NCBI GenBank assembly: GCA_038205755.1
Contig: JBBRBN010000053.1
Span: 1 to 27,503, forward strand
Direction of reading: 5' to 3'
Length of the DNA: 27,503 bases
Source: JANNWF01 sp038205755
GTDB lineage: Bacteria > Pseudomonadota > Gammaproteobacteria > Xanthomonadales > Xanthomonadaceae
Under the pieces are notes generated by a model. The model saw only the letters and a program-made list of their open reading frames with translations, made no database searches and had not been told where the DNA came from. The translations under genes were made by a program, and so were the position numbers. The stretch's first letter is position 1; each line of letters opens with the position of its first letter. This document shows, one piece after another, positions 8,177-15,035 of this stretch.

Positions 8177-8866
8177 TCAGCTGGCGCGGACGGAGTCCGG
8201 CAGCAGGGCAAGCACCCGATCAACGACGGTGTTGATCGGAACGCCGGTGGTGTCGACCAGCACTGCATCATCAGCAGGCTTGAGCGGCGCCACCGTGCGC
8301 TGGGCATCTCGGGCATCGCGCGCGAGAATCTCGCGCAGCAGACCATCAAGTGTAACGTCAAGCCCCTTTGCCTTCAACTGCTTATGGCGACGCTCAGCAC
8401 GTTCATTGGCGCTGGCGGTAAGAAACACCTTGAACCGGGCGTCGGCAAAAATCACTGTGCCCATGTCGCGGCCGTCCGCCACCAGGCCAGGCGAACGTCG
8501 AAAATCGCGCTGGCGCTGAACCAGCACGGCCCGCACGCCCGGTATGGCGGCAATGGCCGAGGCAGCCGCGCCGGCGGTCTCGGTGCGCAGCTCGTCGGTT
8601 GCGTCGATACCGTCGACCATCACCAGTGGCTCGCCGGCGCCGTTGTCCTGGAACTCCACCCGAGTGCGTTCGGCCAGCCGGATCAATGCGTCCGGGTCGC
8701 TGAGGTCGACGTCCTCCCAGCCCGCGGCAACGCCAACTCCCCGGTATAGAGCGCCTGAATCAAGAAAGTGCCATCCAAGGCGCGCGGCAACGTGCCGACT
8801 GATCGTGCCTTTGCCTGAGCCCGAAGGGCCGTCGATGGTCAGTACCGGGACTGCGAGTGCATTCAT
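8177..8866 (-). CDS. cmk: Cytidylate kinase
   Basis: Phosphorylates CMP and dCMP with ATP in the cytoplasm, recycling nucleotides for nucleic acid and CDP-lipid synthesis. The 229-residue product begins with the P-loop GPSGSGKGT, then the CMP-binding FLDSGALYRGV, and later LVADGRDMGTVIFADARFK and the lid/substrate arginine stretch RDARDAQR. The length fits the bacterial family. The ATG at 8866 gives the conserved N-terminus with the P-loop about 13 residues in; an in-frame start 10 codons upstream adds only unconserved residues. It lies between aroA and rpsA, a standard order. Confidence 0.97.
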   Translation of the reverse strand: MNALAVPVLTIDGPSGSGKGTISRHVAARLGWHFLDSGALYRGVGVAAGWEDVDLSDPDALIRLAERTRVEFQDNGAGEPLVMVDGIDATDELRTETAGAAASAIAAIPGVRAVLVQRQRDFRRSPGLVADGRDMGTVIFADARFKVFLTASANERAERRHKQLKAKGLDVTLDGLLREILARDARDAQRTVAPLKPADDAVLVDTTGVPINTVVDRVLALLPDSVRAS

Positions 8867-8935
8867 GGGGCGGCATTGTAGCGATCTGCGCAACATCCTC
8901 AGGTCACCGACCCCCGCACGCGTCCCGGGATCGCG

Positions 8936-10258
8936 TCAAGAATCGTGCCTGCTCGACTGCGCAAGTCCGCATCCGGCATCGCGGGCAATCTGCACAAAGC
9001 CGGGAAAAGAAGTGGCCACGTTTTCGCAATCGCGGATTTCAACCGTCGCTGACGCCAGCTGGCCGGCCATCGCAAGGCTCATTGCAATGCGGTGGTCACC
9101 GTGGCTCTCGACCACGCCGCCACCAAGCGTTCCGCCGCGGATGAGCGCGCCATCGGGCGTCTCGACAATCGCCGCGCCGAGCGTCCGCAGAGCGCTGGCC
9201 ATGCTCGCGATCCGATCGGATTCCTTGACCCGCAGCTCGGCCGCACCGGAGATCCGGGTCTCGCCCTGCGCCAACGCCGCAGCGACAAATAGCGCCGGAA
9301 ACTCGTCGATCATGTCGGGCACCAAGTGTTCCGGAATGGTGACTCCGCGCAGCCGCGCCGCGCGCACGCGCAGATCCGCGATCGGCTCGCCCTGCCGCTC
9401 ACGAGGCTGTTCCAGCGTGATGTCTGCGCCCATCAGAGCAAGTGCGCGCAGCAGTCCGGTCCGACGCGGATGCACGCCGACGTCGCGCAACAGCAGGTCG
9501 GAACCCGGAATGACGCTGGCCGCCACCAGGAAGAACCCGGCCGAGGAAAAATCTGCGGGTACGTCGATTTCGCAGCCTCGCAGCCGTTCGCCGCCCGACA
9601 ACCGCGCGAATCCGTCGCGATGCTCAACCTCCCAGCCAAACGCCTGCAGCATCCGCTCGGTGTAGTTGCGGGTTGGATGCGATTCCGCGACCGACGTGCT
9701 GCCCTCGGCATACAGGCCCGCCAGGAGCAGCGCCGACTTGATCTGCGCGCTGGCCACAGGCGTCGTGTAGTCGATGCCGCGCAGACGCTGACCGCCATGG
9801 ATTACGAGTGGCGGCAGCCCGCCTTCCAGCGTGTCAATGCGCGCACCCATCTGCTCCAAGGGATCGGTGACCCGGCGCATGGGGCGCCGCGATAGCGATG
9901 CGTCCCCCACCAGCCGGGTGCTGAAGCGCTGACCCGCCAATACGCCGGCCATCAGCCGCATGCCGGTGCCGGCATTGCCGCAGTCGAGATCGCCCTTCGG
10001 CGCATGCAGGCCATGCAGACCCACGCCGTCAACGTGGCGGACGCGGGCGCCGGATGCCTCGATTCGAACGCCCATGGCGGCAAACGCCGCCGCAGTGGCG
10101 AGCGTGTCCTCGCCTTCCAGAAACCCGCTGATGCGGCTGCGGCCTTCGGCCAATGCCGCCAACATGATGGCCCGATGCGACACCGACTTGTCGCCCGGCA
10201 CCCGCAGCTCGCCCGACAGCGCTGAACCTGGCGACGCGAAGAATGCCAGCGCGGTCAC
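8936..10258 (-). CDS. aroA: 3-phosphoshikimate 1-carboxyvinyltransferase (EPSP synthase)
   Basis: Joins shikimate-3-phosphate and phosphoenolpyruvate in the shikimate pathway to chorismate. The 440-residue product has the substrate motifs PGDKSVSHRAIM (about 22-33), DCGNAGTGMRLMAG, SLSRRPMRRVTDPLEQMG and LRVKESDRI. The RPMxRVxxPL form and the SGFLEGEDT stretch look more like the class II branch than the Escherichia coli class I form. A glycine follows NA in the NAGTG motif, where the glyphosate-tolerant CP4 enzyme has alanine, so this enzyme is probably herbicide-sensitive; that is an inference. It starts with GTG at 10258, overlapping the hisC stop as GTGA. Confidence 0.97.
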   Translation of the reverse strand: MTALAFFASPGSALSGELRVPGDKSVSHRAIMLAALAEGRSRISGFLEGEDTLATAAAFAAMGVRIEASGARVRHVDGVGLHGLHAPKGDLDCGNAGTGMRLMAGVLAGQRFSTRLVGDASLSRRPMRRVTDPLEQMGARIDTLEGGLPPLVIHGGQRLRGIDYTTPVASAQIKSALLLAGLYAEGSTSVAESHPTRNYTERMLQAFGWEVEHRDGFARLSGGERLRGCEIDVPADFSSAGFFLVAASVIPGSDLLLRDVGVHPRRTGLLRALALMGADITLEQPRERQGEPIADLRVRAARLRGVTIPEHLVPDMIDEFPALFVAAALAQGETRISGAAELRVKESDRIASMASALRTLGAAIVETPDGALIRGGTLGGGVVESHGDHRIAMSLAMAGQLASATVEIRDCENVATSFPGFVQIARDAGCGLAQSSRHDS

Positions 10259-11373
10259 AGGACCACATCCAATGCCTGCAGCAGACGCTCGTTCTCCTCC
10301 GGTCGACCCACGGTAATGCGCAGGCAGCTGCCGAGGTCATAGCCCGCCATTGGCCGCAGCACCACGCCCTCAGCCAGCAACGCCGCTTCGATCCGTGAGC
10401 AGCGCGGACCAAAATCGACCAGCAGGAAGTTGGTCTGGGATGGACTGACCCCGAGACCGCGCTTGCGCAGGGCCTCGGTCAAGCGGCGCCTTTCGGCGGC
10501 ATTCCGGACCCGAACCGACGCCAGGTGATAGCTGTCGGCCAGCGCTGCCTCAGCGGCCGCCAGGCCAAGCAGATTCACGTTGAACGATTCGCGGATGCGC
10601 TCCATCACCGCCACCATCGACGGATGTCCGAGCGCGTAGCCGACGCGCAGGCCTGCCAGCCCGTGGGCCTTGGAGAAGGTACGGGTCACAATCAGATTCG
10701 GGTAGTCGGCAAGCAGGTCTAGTGCGCTTCCAATCGACGGATCATCGACGTACTCGGCATAGGCCTCGTCGACGACCACCAGCACGCGGGGCGGCAATCG
10801 GCTCAGAAACTGCTCCAGCGCTTCAGCGTCGAACCAGGTTCCCGTCGGGTTATTGGGATTGGCCAGATATACCAGACGCGCGCCGTTGGCGGCCGCAACC
10901 GCCAGCGCATCAAGGTCATGACCGCGCGGCATGATGTCGTCGGGCGGACGGGCCGGCGTAACGATCAGACGCGCTCCCGCCGCCTGCGCTGCCAGCGCAT
11001 AGACGGCAAAGGCATAGCGCGACACCGCCACATCGGCACCGACTCCGGCGAACACCTGGGCAAACTGCATCAGCAGTTCATGCGAGCCGTTGCCCAGCAG
11101 CACCGCACCGGGTTCAACCGCGTGCTTGCGCGCCAAGGCCCGCTTCAGGCCGCTGCCCAACGGGTCGGGATAGCGGTAGAGGCTCGACATGGCGGAGAAA
11201 ATGGCATCCGCCACGCGCTCGCTGCAGCCCCAGCTGTTTTCGTTGGCCCCAAGCTCGACCAGATCCTCCCGCCCGCGCCGCAGCGCCACCAGGTCATGGC
11301 CCGGATCATACGCGCGCAGCCCGCGGATACCGGGCCGCACCAGTCCCGCAAAATCAGGAACCGTGACGGTCAC
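10255..11373 (-). CDS. hisC: Histidinol-phosphate / aromatic aminotransferase (HisC2-like)
   Basis: PLP-dependent fold-type I aminotransferase. The 372-residue product has the PLP lysine Lys235 in RTFSKAHGLAGLRVGY, the substrate motif ANPNNPTGTW (171-180), the cofactor aspartate in VVDEAYAEYVDD (about 201-211) and the C-terminal arginine in LRITVGRPEEN. Outside a his operon and between pheA and aroA, such copies commonly act on aromatic keto acids (phenylalanine and tyrosine synthesis) as well as histidinol phosphate; for this gene that is inferred from context. It starts with GTG at 11373, overlapping the pheA stop as GTGA, and ends in a GTGA overlap with aroA. Confidence 0.94.
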   Translation of the reverse strand: MTVTVPDFAGLVRPGIRGLRAYDPGHDLVALRRGREDLVELGANENSWGCSERVADAIFSAMSSLYRYPDPLGSGLKRALARKHAVEPGAVLLGNGSHELLMQFAQVFAGVGADVAVSRYAFAVYALAAQAAGARLIVTPARPPDDIMPRGHDLDALAVAAANGARLVYLANPNNPTGTWFDAEALEQFLSRLPPRVLVVVDEAYAEYVDDPSIGSALDLLADYPNLIVTRTFSKAHGLAGLRVGYALGHPSMVAVMERIRESFNVNLLGLAAAEAALADSYHLASVRVRNAAERRRLTEALRKRGLGVSPSQTNFLLVDFGPRCSRIEAALLAEGVVLRPMAGYDLGSCLRITVGRPEENERLLQALDVVL

Positions 11374-12590
11374 AGCACGGCACAGGGATAAGATCCGAGC
11401 ACCTTCACTTCCGACGCGAACGCCTCAAGGTCGGCCAACGCCGCCCGCACCGGGGCATCGTCGATGTGTCCCTCGAAGTCGATGAAGAACGCATATCGCC
11501 ACAGCCCCTGGTGGGCCGGACGTGACTCGATGCGGTTCATGCTGAGGCCGCGGTCGGCCAGCGGTCGCAGGATGTTGAAGAGCGCGCCCGGCTGATCCTT
11601 GACGTAAACCAGAATGGACGTGCGGTCGTGGCCACAGGGCGGAAACAGCTCGCGACCCACCACCAGGAAACGAGTGGTGTTGTCCGGCCGGTCCTCGATC
11701 GGACCCGCAATCACCTTGAGGCCGTAGACGTGTGCCGCCGACGACCCGGCGATGGCCGCCGCATCGTCGGCGTTGCGCGCCCGGCGCGCCGCCTCGGCAT
11801 TGCTGCTTACCGCCATCCGCTCGGTTTTCGGTGCGTTCTGACGCAGCCAGGACTGGCACTGCGCGAGCGATTGCGGGTGCGAGTAGACCCGCTCGACGTC
11901 CTCCAGCCGGCCGCTGCGCGAAAGCAGATACTGATGCACGCGCAGCTCCACTTCGCCGCAGATCTTGAGCGGCGAGACCAGAAACATGTCGAGCGTGGAC
12001 TGGATCGTGCCCTGTCCGGAGTTTTCCACCGGCACCACGCCAAAATCGGCGTTGCCGGCGTGCACTTCCTGAAATACTTCCTCGATGCTGGCCAGCGGCA
12101 GCCCATGGGCAGAGTGGCCGAAGTGCTTGATCACCGCTTGCTGGGAAAAGGTGCCTTCCGGCCCTAGAAAGCCGATCTTCAGAGGCTCCTGCTGCGCCAG
12201 ACAGGCGGACATGATCTCGCGGAACAGACGGACCAGAACCTCGTCGCTGAGCGGCCCGTCATTGCGATCAACGACCTGGCGCAGCACCTGGGCTTCCCGC
12301 TCTGGCCGGTAGTAGTCGATCGCTGCCTTGAGCGGGCCTTTGGCGCGTCCGACCTGGTGCGCCCACCGGGCGCGTTCGCCAATCAGCGTCTGGATCTCGC
12401 GATCAATTCCGTCGATGCGCTGCCGCGCCTCCCCCAACGCGGCCGGACCCGAGGCAGCATCCGTCGCGGCCGGCTTGCCTTTGCCCGCATCCTTGGACGC
12501 CTTACCGGGCGTGCCGGGCGTGCCGGGCTTGCCGGGCTTGCCGGGCTTGCTGAGCTTGCCGGATTTGCCGCCTTTGGACGCGCTGGCCAT
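11370..12590 (-). CDS. pheA: Bifunctional chorismate mutase / prephenate dehydratase (P-protein)
   Basis: Converts chorismate through prephenate to phenylpyruvate for phenylalanine synthesis. The 406 residues comprise an unusual N-terminal tail (1-50), chorismate mutase (about 52-135, RQRIDGIDREIQTLIGERA), prephenate dehydratase (about 137-312, GFLGPEGTFSQQA and the catalytic TTRF at 305-308), and an ACT regulatory domain (about 325-400, with ESRP at 355-358 for phenylalanine feedback). The tail is rich in Gly, Lys and Pro, with repeating G-K-P and G-T-P triplets encoded by 9-bp tandem repeats, and is not part of the usual family. The ATG at 12590 overlaps the serA stop as TGATG; a GTG one codon upstream is possible. 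Confidence 0.96.
   Translation of the reverse strand: MASASKGGKSGKLSKPGKPGKPGTPGTPGKASKDAGKGKPAATDAASGPAALGEARQRIDGIDREIQTLIGERARWAHQVGRAKGPLKAAIDYYRPEREAQVLRQVVDRNDGPLSDEVLVRLFREIMSACLAQQEPLKIGFLGPEGTFSQQAVIKHFGHSAHGLPLASIEEVFQEVHAGNADFGVVPVENSGQGTIQSTLDMFLVSPLKICGEVELRVHQYLLSRSGRLEDVERVYSHPQSLAQCQSWLRQNAPKTERMAVSSNAEAARRARNADDAAAIAGSSAAHVYGLKVIAGPIEDRPDNTTRFLVVGRELFPPCGHDRTSILVYVKDQPGALFNILRPLADRGLSMNRIESRPAHQGLWRYAFFIDFEGHIDDAPVRAALADLEAFASEVKVLGSYPCAVL
12498..12570. repeat. 9-bp tandem repeats inside pheA coding a collagen-like tract
   Basis: On the plus strand, copies of ccgggcgtg (two) and ccgggcttg (three) follow directly one after another, then decayed copies (ctgagcttg, ccggatttg). 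On the coding strand this gives Lys-Pro-Gly and Thr-Pro-Gly triplets. Because nine bases are three codons, gain or loss of units would change the tail length without a frameshift. Confidence 0.8.
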
Positions 12591-13750
12591 CACACCACCC
12601 GCAGCGAGAGAATGCCCTCGAGCGCCGCGATGCGAGCAAGTGCTGCCGCGTCAGCCTGGGCATCAATGTCCACCAGCGTGTACGCCAATGAGCCGCGCGA
12701 TGCGTTGTGCATCTGGGCGATATTCAGACCCGCCTCGCCAAGCACCAGCGACAGCTGACCGATCATGCCGGGGCGATTCTGATTGGCGATGCACAGCCGC
12801 GCGGCGCCCTCACGAGCCATGCGAGTGGTCGGGAAATTGACCGAGTTGGAAACGTTGCCGTTCTCCAGGAACTCGCGGACCTGATCAACCACCATCAGCG
12901 CGCAGTTTTCCTCCGCCTCAAGGGTAGAGGCACCCAGGTGCGGCAGATTGATGACCCGTGGGTGCCCGATCAGATCCACACTGGGGAAGTCAGTGACGTA
13001 GCGGCCAATGGTGCCGTCCTCCAGGCCTTTACGCAGCGCAATGCCATCGACAATGCCGTCGCGCGCGAAGTTGAGCAGGACCACGCCGCGCCGCGCGACC
13101 GCCAACGCGGCATCGCCAAAAATCCCGCGCGTCGCATCGTTCAATGGCACGTGGAACGTGATGAAGTCGGCAGCAGCAATCAGTTCATTGAGGCTGCCCG
13201 CCTTGACCACATCGGAGGAAAGCTGCCACGCGCCGTCCACCGTCATGTGTGGATCAAAGCCAAACACCTGCATCCCAAGGGAGCGCGCTGCGTTGGCAAC
13301 GCGGACGCCGATCGCTCCGAGTCCAACCACGCCAAGGGTCTTGCCAGCCAGTTCGGTGCCCACAAAACGCTTCTTCTCTGCCTCCATCGCGTGGTGCGGG
13401 TCAACAACCTCACGCAAGCCGGAGGAAAACCCCAGCGCCTCGGCGATATTGCGTGAGGACAGCAGCATGCCGGCGAGCACCAGCTCCTTGACCGCATTGG
13501 CATTCGCGCCCGGCGCATTGAATACCGGGACGCCGCGGGCGCTGAACGCCTCAACGGGAATATTGTTGGTGCCAGCGCCGGCGCGGCCAATCGCCTTGAC
13601 CGAGTCCGGCGTGGTCACTTTGTGCATGTCGGCCGAACGCAGCAGCACGGCATCTGGCTGCGCGACGTCGTTGCCGATCTGGTAGCGATCGGCAGGCAAC
13701 CGGTCGAGACCGGTGCGGGAGATATTGTTCAGCGTCTGGATCTTGAACAT
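12590..13750 (-). CDS. serA: D-3-phosphoglycerate dehydrogenase
   Basis: Oxidises 3-phosphoglycerate with NAD in the first step of serine synthesis. The 386-residue product has the NAD-binding VVGLGAIGVRVAN (GxGxxG at 143-148), catalytic Arg230 in NFARDGIVD, an acidic residue at Asp254 where many family members have Glu, and His271 in LPHLGAST. A C-terminal ACT domain (about 315-386, NRPGMIGQLSLVLGEAGLNI) suggests serine feedback. It is the shorter, ACT-only form without the extra intervening domain. The ATG at 13750 lies 109 nt downstream of serC, and the stop overlaps the pheA start. Its place inside the serC-pheA run is unlike the Pseudomonas order. Confidence 0.95.
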   Translation of the reverse strand: MFKIQTLNNISRTGLDRLPADRYQIGNDVAQPDAVLLRSADMHKVTTPDSVKAIGRAGAGTNNIPVEAFSARGVPVFNAPGANANAVKELVLAGMLLSSRNIAEALGFSSGLREVVDPHHAMEAEKKRFVGTELAGKTLGVVGLGAIGVRVANAARSLGMQVFGFDPHMTVDGAWQLSSDVVKAGSLNELIAAADFITFHVPLNDATRGIFGDAALAVARRGVVLLNFARDGIVDGIALRKGLEDGTIGRYVTDFPSVDLIGHPRVINLPHLGASTLEAEENCALMVVDQVREFLENGNVSNSVNFPTTRMAREGAARLCIANQNRPGMIGQLSLVLGEAGLNIAQMHNASRGSLAYTLVDIDAQADAAALARIAALEGILSLRVV

Positions 13751-13785
13751 CGATGGGTCCTGCGGTTGGGGCCTCCCCCGGAAAT

Positions 13786-13805
13786 GCGGCGACGGACTTC
13801 GCCGC
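13786..13805. other. Stem-loop in the serC-serA gap
   Basis: gcggcga (13786-13792) pairs with tcgccgc (13799-13805) around a 6-nt loop, 35-55 nt upstream of the serA start on the minus strand. No T-run follows. It may influence serA translation or mRNA processing; no function is shown. Confidence 0.4.
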
Positions 13806-13817
13806 CTGCCGCTGGAG

Positions 13818-13880
13818 TCACACTTTTTGTTCTGGTGAAGGTGCGGTGCTGCCAGCCGCTCACCCTTTTTGTCTGGCGAA
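13818..13880. repeat. Two near-identical 22-23 bp direct repeats at the end of serC
   Basis: tcacactttttgttctggtg starts at 13818 and tcaccctttttgtctggcga starts at 13860; the two copies differ by one inserted base and two substitutions over about 23 bases. The copy at 13860 is the true 3' end of serC with its stop codon; the other lies in the serC-serA gap. Confidence 0.55.
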
Positions 13881-14945
13881 GTCGGCCATGAAGTCGACCA
13901 GCGCTTTGACGCCAGCGAGGGGCATTGCGTTGTACAGCGAGGCGCGCATGCCGCCCACCGCGCGATGCCCCTTCAGGGCCAACAGGCCTGCATTTTCCGA
14001 TGCCTTGAGAAACGCCGCATCCAGCGCGGAATCGTGCAGCGTGAACGGCGCGTTCATCCATGACCGCGCGGGGACCGCCACCGGGCTGCGATAGAACCCG
14101 CCAGACCCGTCAATGGCCTGGTACAGCGTTTCTGCCTTGATCCGATTGCGCACGCCAACCGCCTGCAGACCACCCTCCGCCTTGAGCCATTTGAACACCA
14201 GGCCAGCCAGATACCACGACAGCGTGGGCGGCGTATTGAGCATCGACCCCTCCTTGGCTTGGGCTGCATAGCTCAGCACCTTCGCCCTGGGCTGGCCGCT
14301 GCGCTCCAGCAGGTCGCGACGAACGATCACCAGCACCAGTCCGGACGGGCCGATGTTCTTCTGCGCGCCTGCGTAGATCAGCCCGAAGCGCGACACGTCA
14401 AGCGGCCTCGACAGGATGGTCGAGCTGAAGTCTCCGACCAGCGGCACGTCGCCCGCATCCGGCACCCGGTGGAACTCCACGCCCTGGATGGTCTCGTTGG
14501 GGGTGTAGTGCAGGTAGGCCGCTGCGGGATCGACTGTCCAGCTGCCTTCCGGGGGCACGTCGGTGAAATTGCCGGCCTCGGTGGTCGCCACCACGCGAGC
14601 GGTGACATAGGGCTTGGCCTCGGCTACCGCCTTCTGTCCCCAGGCTCCCGTCACCAAGTAATCCGCAGCCTGACCTGGCGACGCCAGGTTGAGGGGAATC
14701 TGTGCGAAATGCTGGGTTGCGCCACCTTGCAGGAATAGCACCGCGTAGTCCGCTGGAATGGCCAGCAGCTCGCGCACGTCCGCTTCGGCCTCGTCCGCCA
14801 GCGCAATGAACGCTTTGCTGCGGTGACTGATCTCCATCACCGAGGCCTGCTCGCCCTGCCACTCGAGCAATTCGTCCCGAGCCCGCTGGAGGACCGATTC
14901 AGGCAGCGCCGCAGGACCGGCGCTGAAGTTGAAGGCACGCGACAT
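13860..14945 (-). CDS. serC: Phosphoserine aminotransferase
   Basis: PLP enzyme that turns 3-phosphohydroxypyruvate and glutamate into phosphoserine; it can also act in pyridoxal phosphate synthesis in some bacteria. The 361-residue product begins FNFSAGPAALPESVL as in the family, has LFLQGGATQHFAQIPLN (70-86), the PLP lysine Lys196 in YAGAQKNIGPSGL, and ends with the typical GHRAVGGMRASLYNAMPLAGV. The ATG at 14945 follows AGGGAG at good spacing; earlier in-frame starts only add unconserved residues. It is the first gene of the minus-strand biosynthetic run, so a promoter is expected in the 90 nt between it and the GGDEF/EAL gene, though I cannot name clear boxes. Confidence 0.97.
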   Translation of the reverse strand: MSRAFNFSAGPAALPESVLQRARDELLEWQGEQASVMEISHRSKAFIALADEAEADVRELLAIPADYAVLFLQGGATQHFAQIPLNLASPGQAADYLVTGAWGQKAVAEAKPYVTARVVATTEAGNFTDVPPEGSWTVDPAAAYLHYTPNETIQGVEFHRVPDAGDVPLVGDFSSTILSRPLDVSRFGLIYAGAQKNIGPSGLVLVIVRRDLLERSGQPRAKVLSYAAQAKEGSMLNTPPTLSWYLAGLVFKWLKAEGGLQAVGVRNRIKAETLYQAIDGSGGFYRSPVAVPARSWMNAPFTLHDSALDAAFLKASENAGLLALKGHRAVGGMRASLYNAMPLAGVKALVDFMADFARQKG

Positions 14946-15035
14946 GGCGAACTCCCTGAAAATAGCCGAAGACACTAGCATGCCGCAGCGCAGCACGAAC
15001 AGCGGAATGCAGACGTTTGCCTACCTCAGGGCCGT

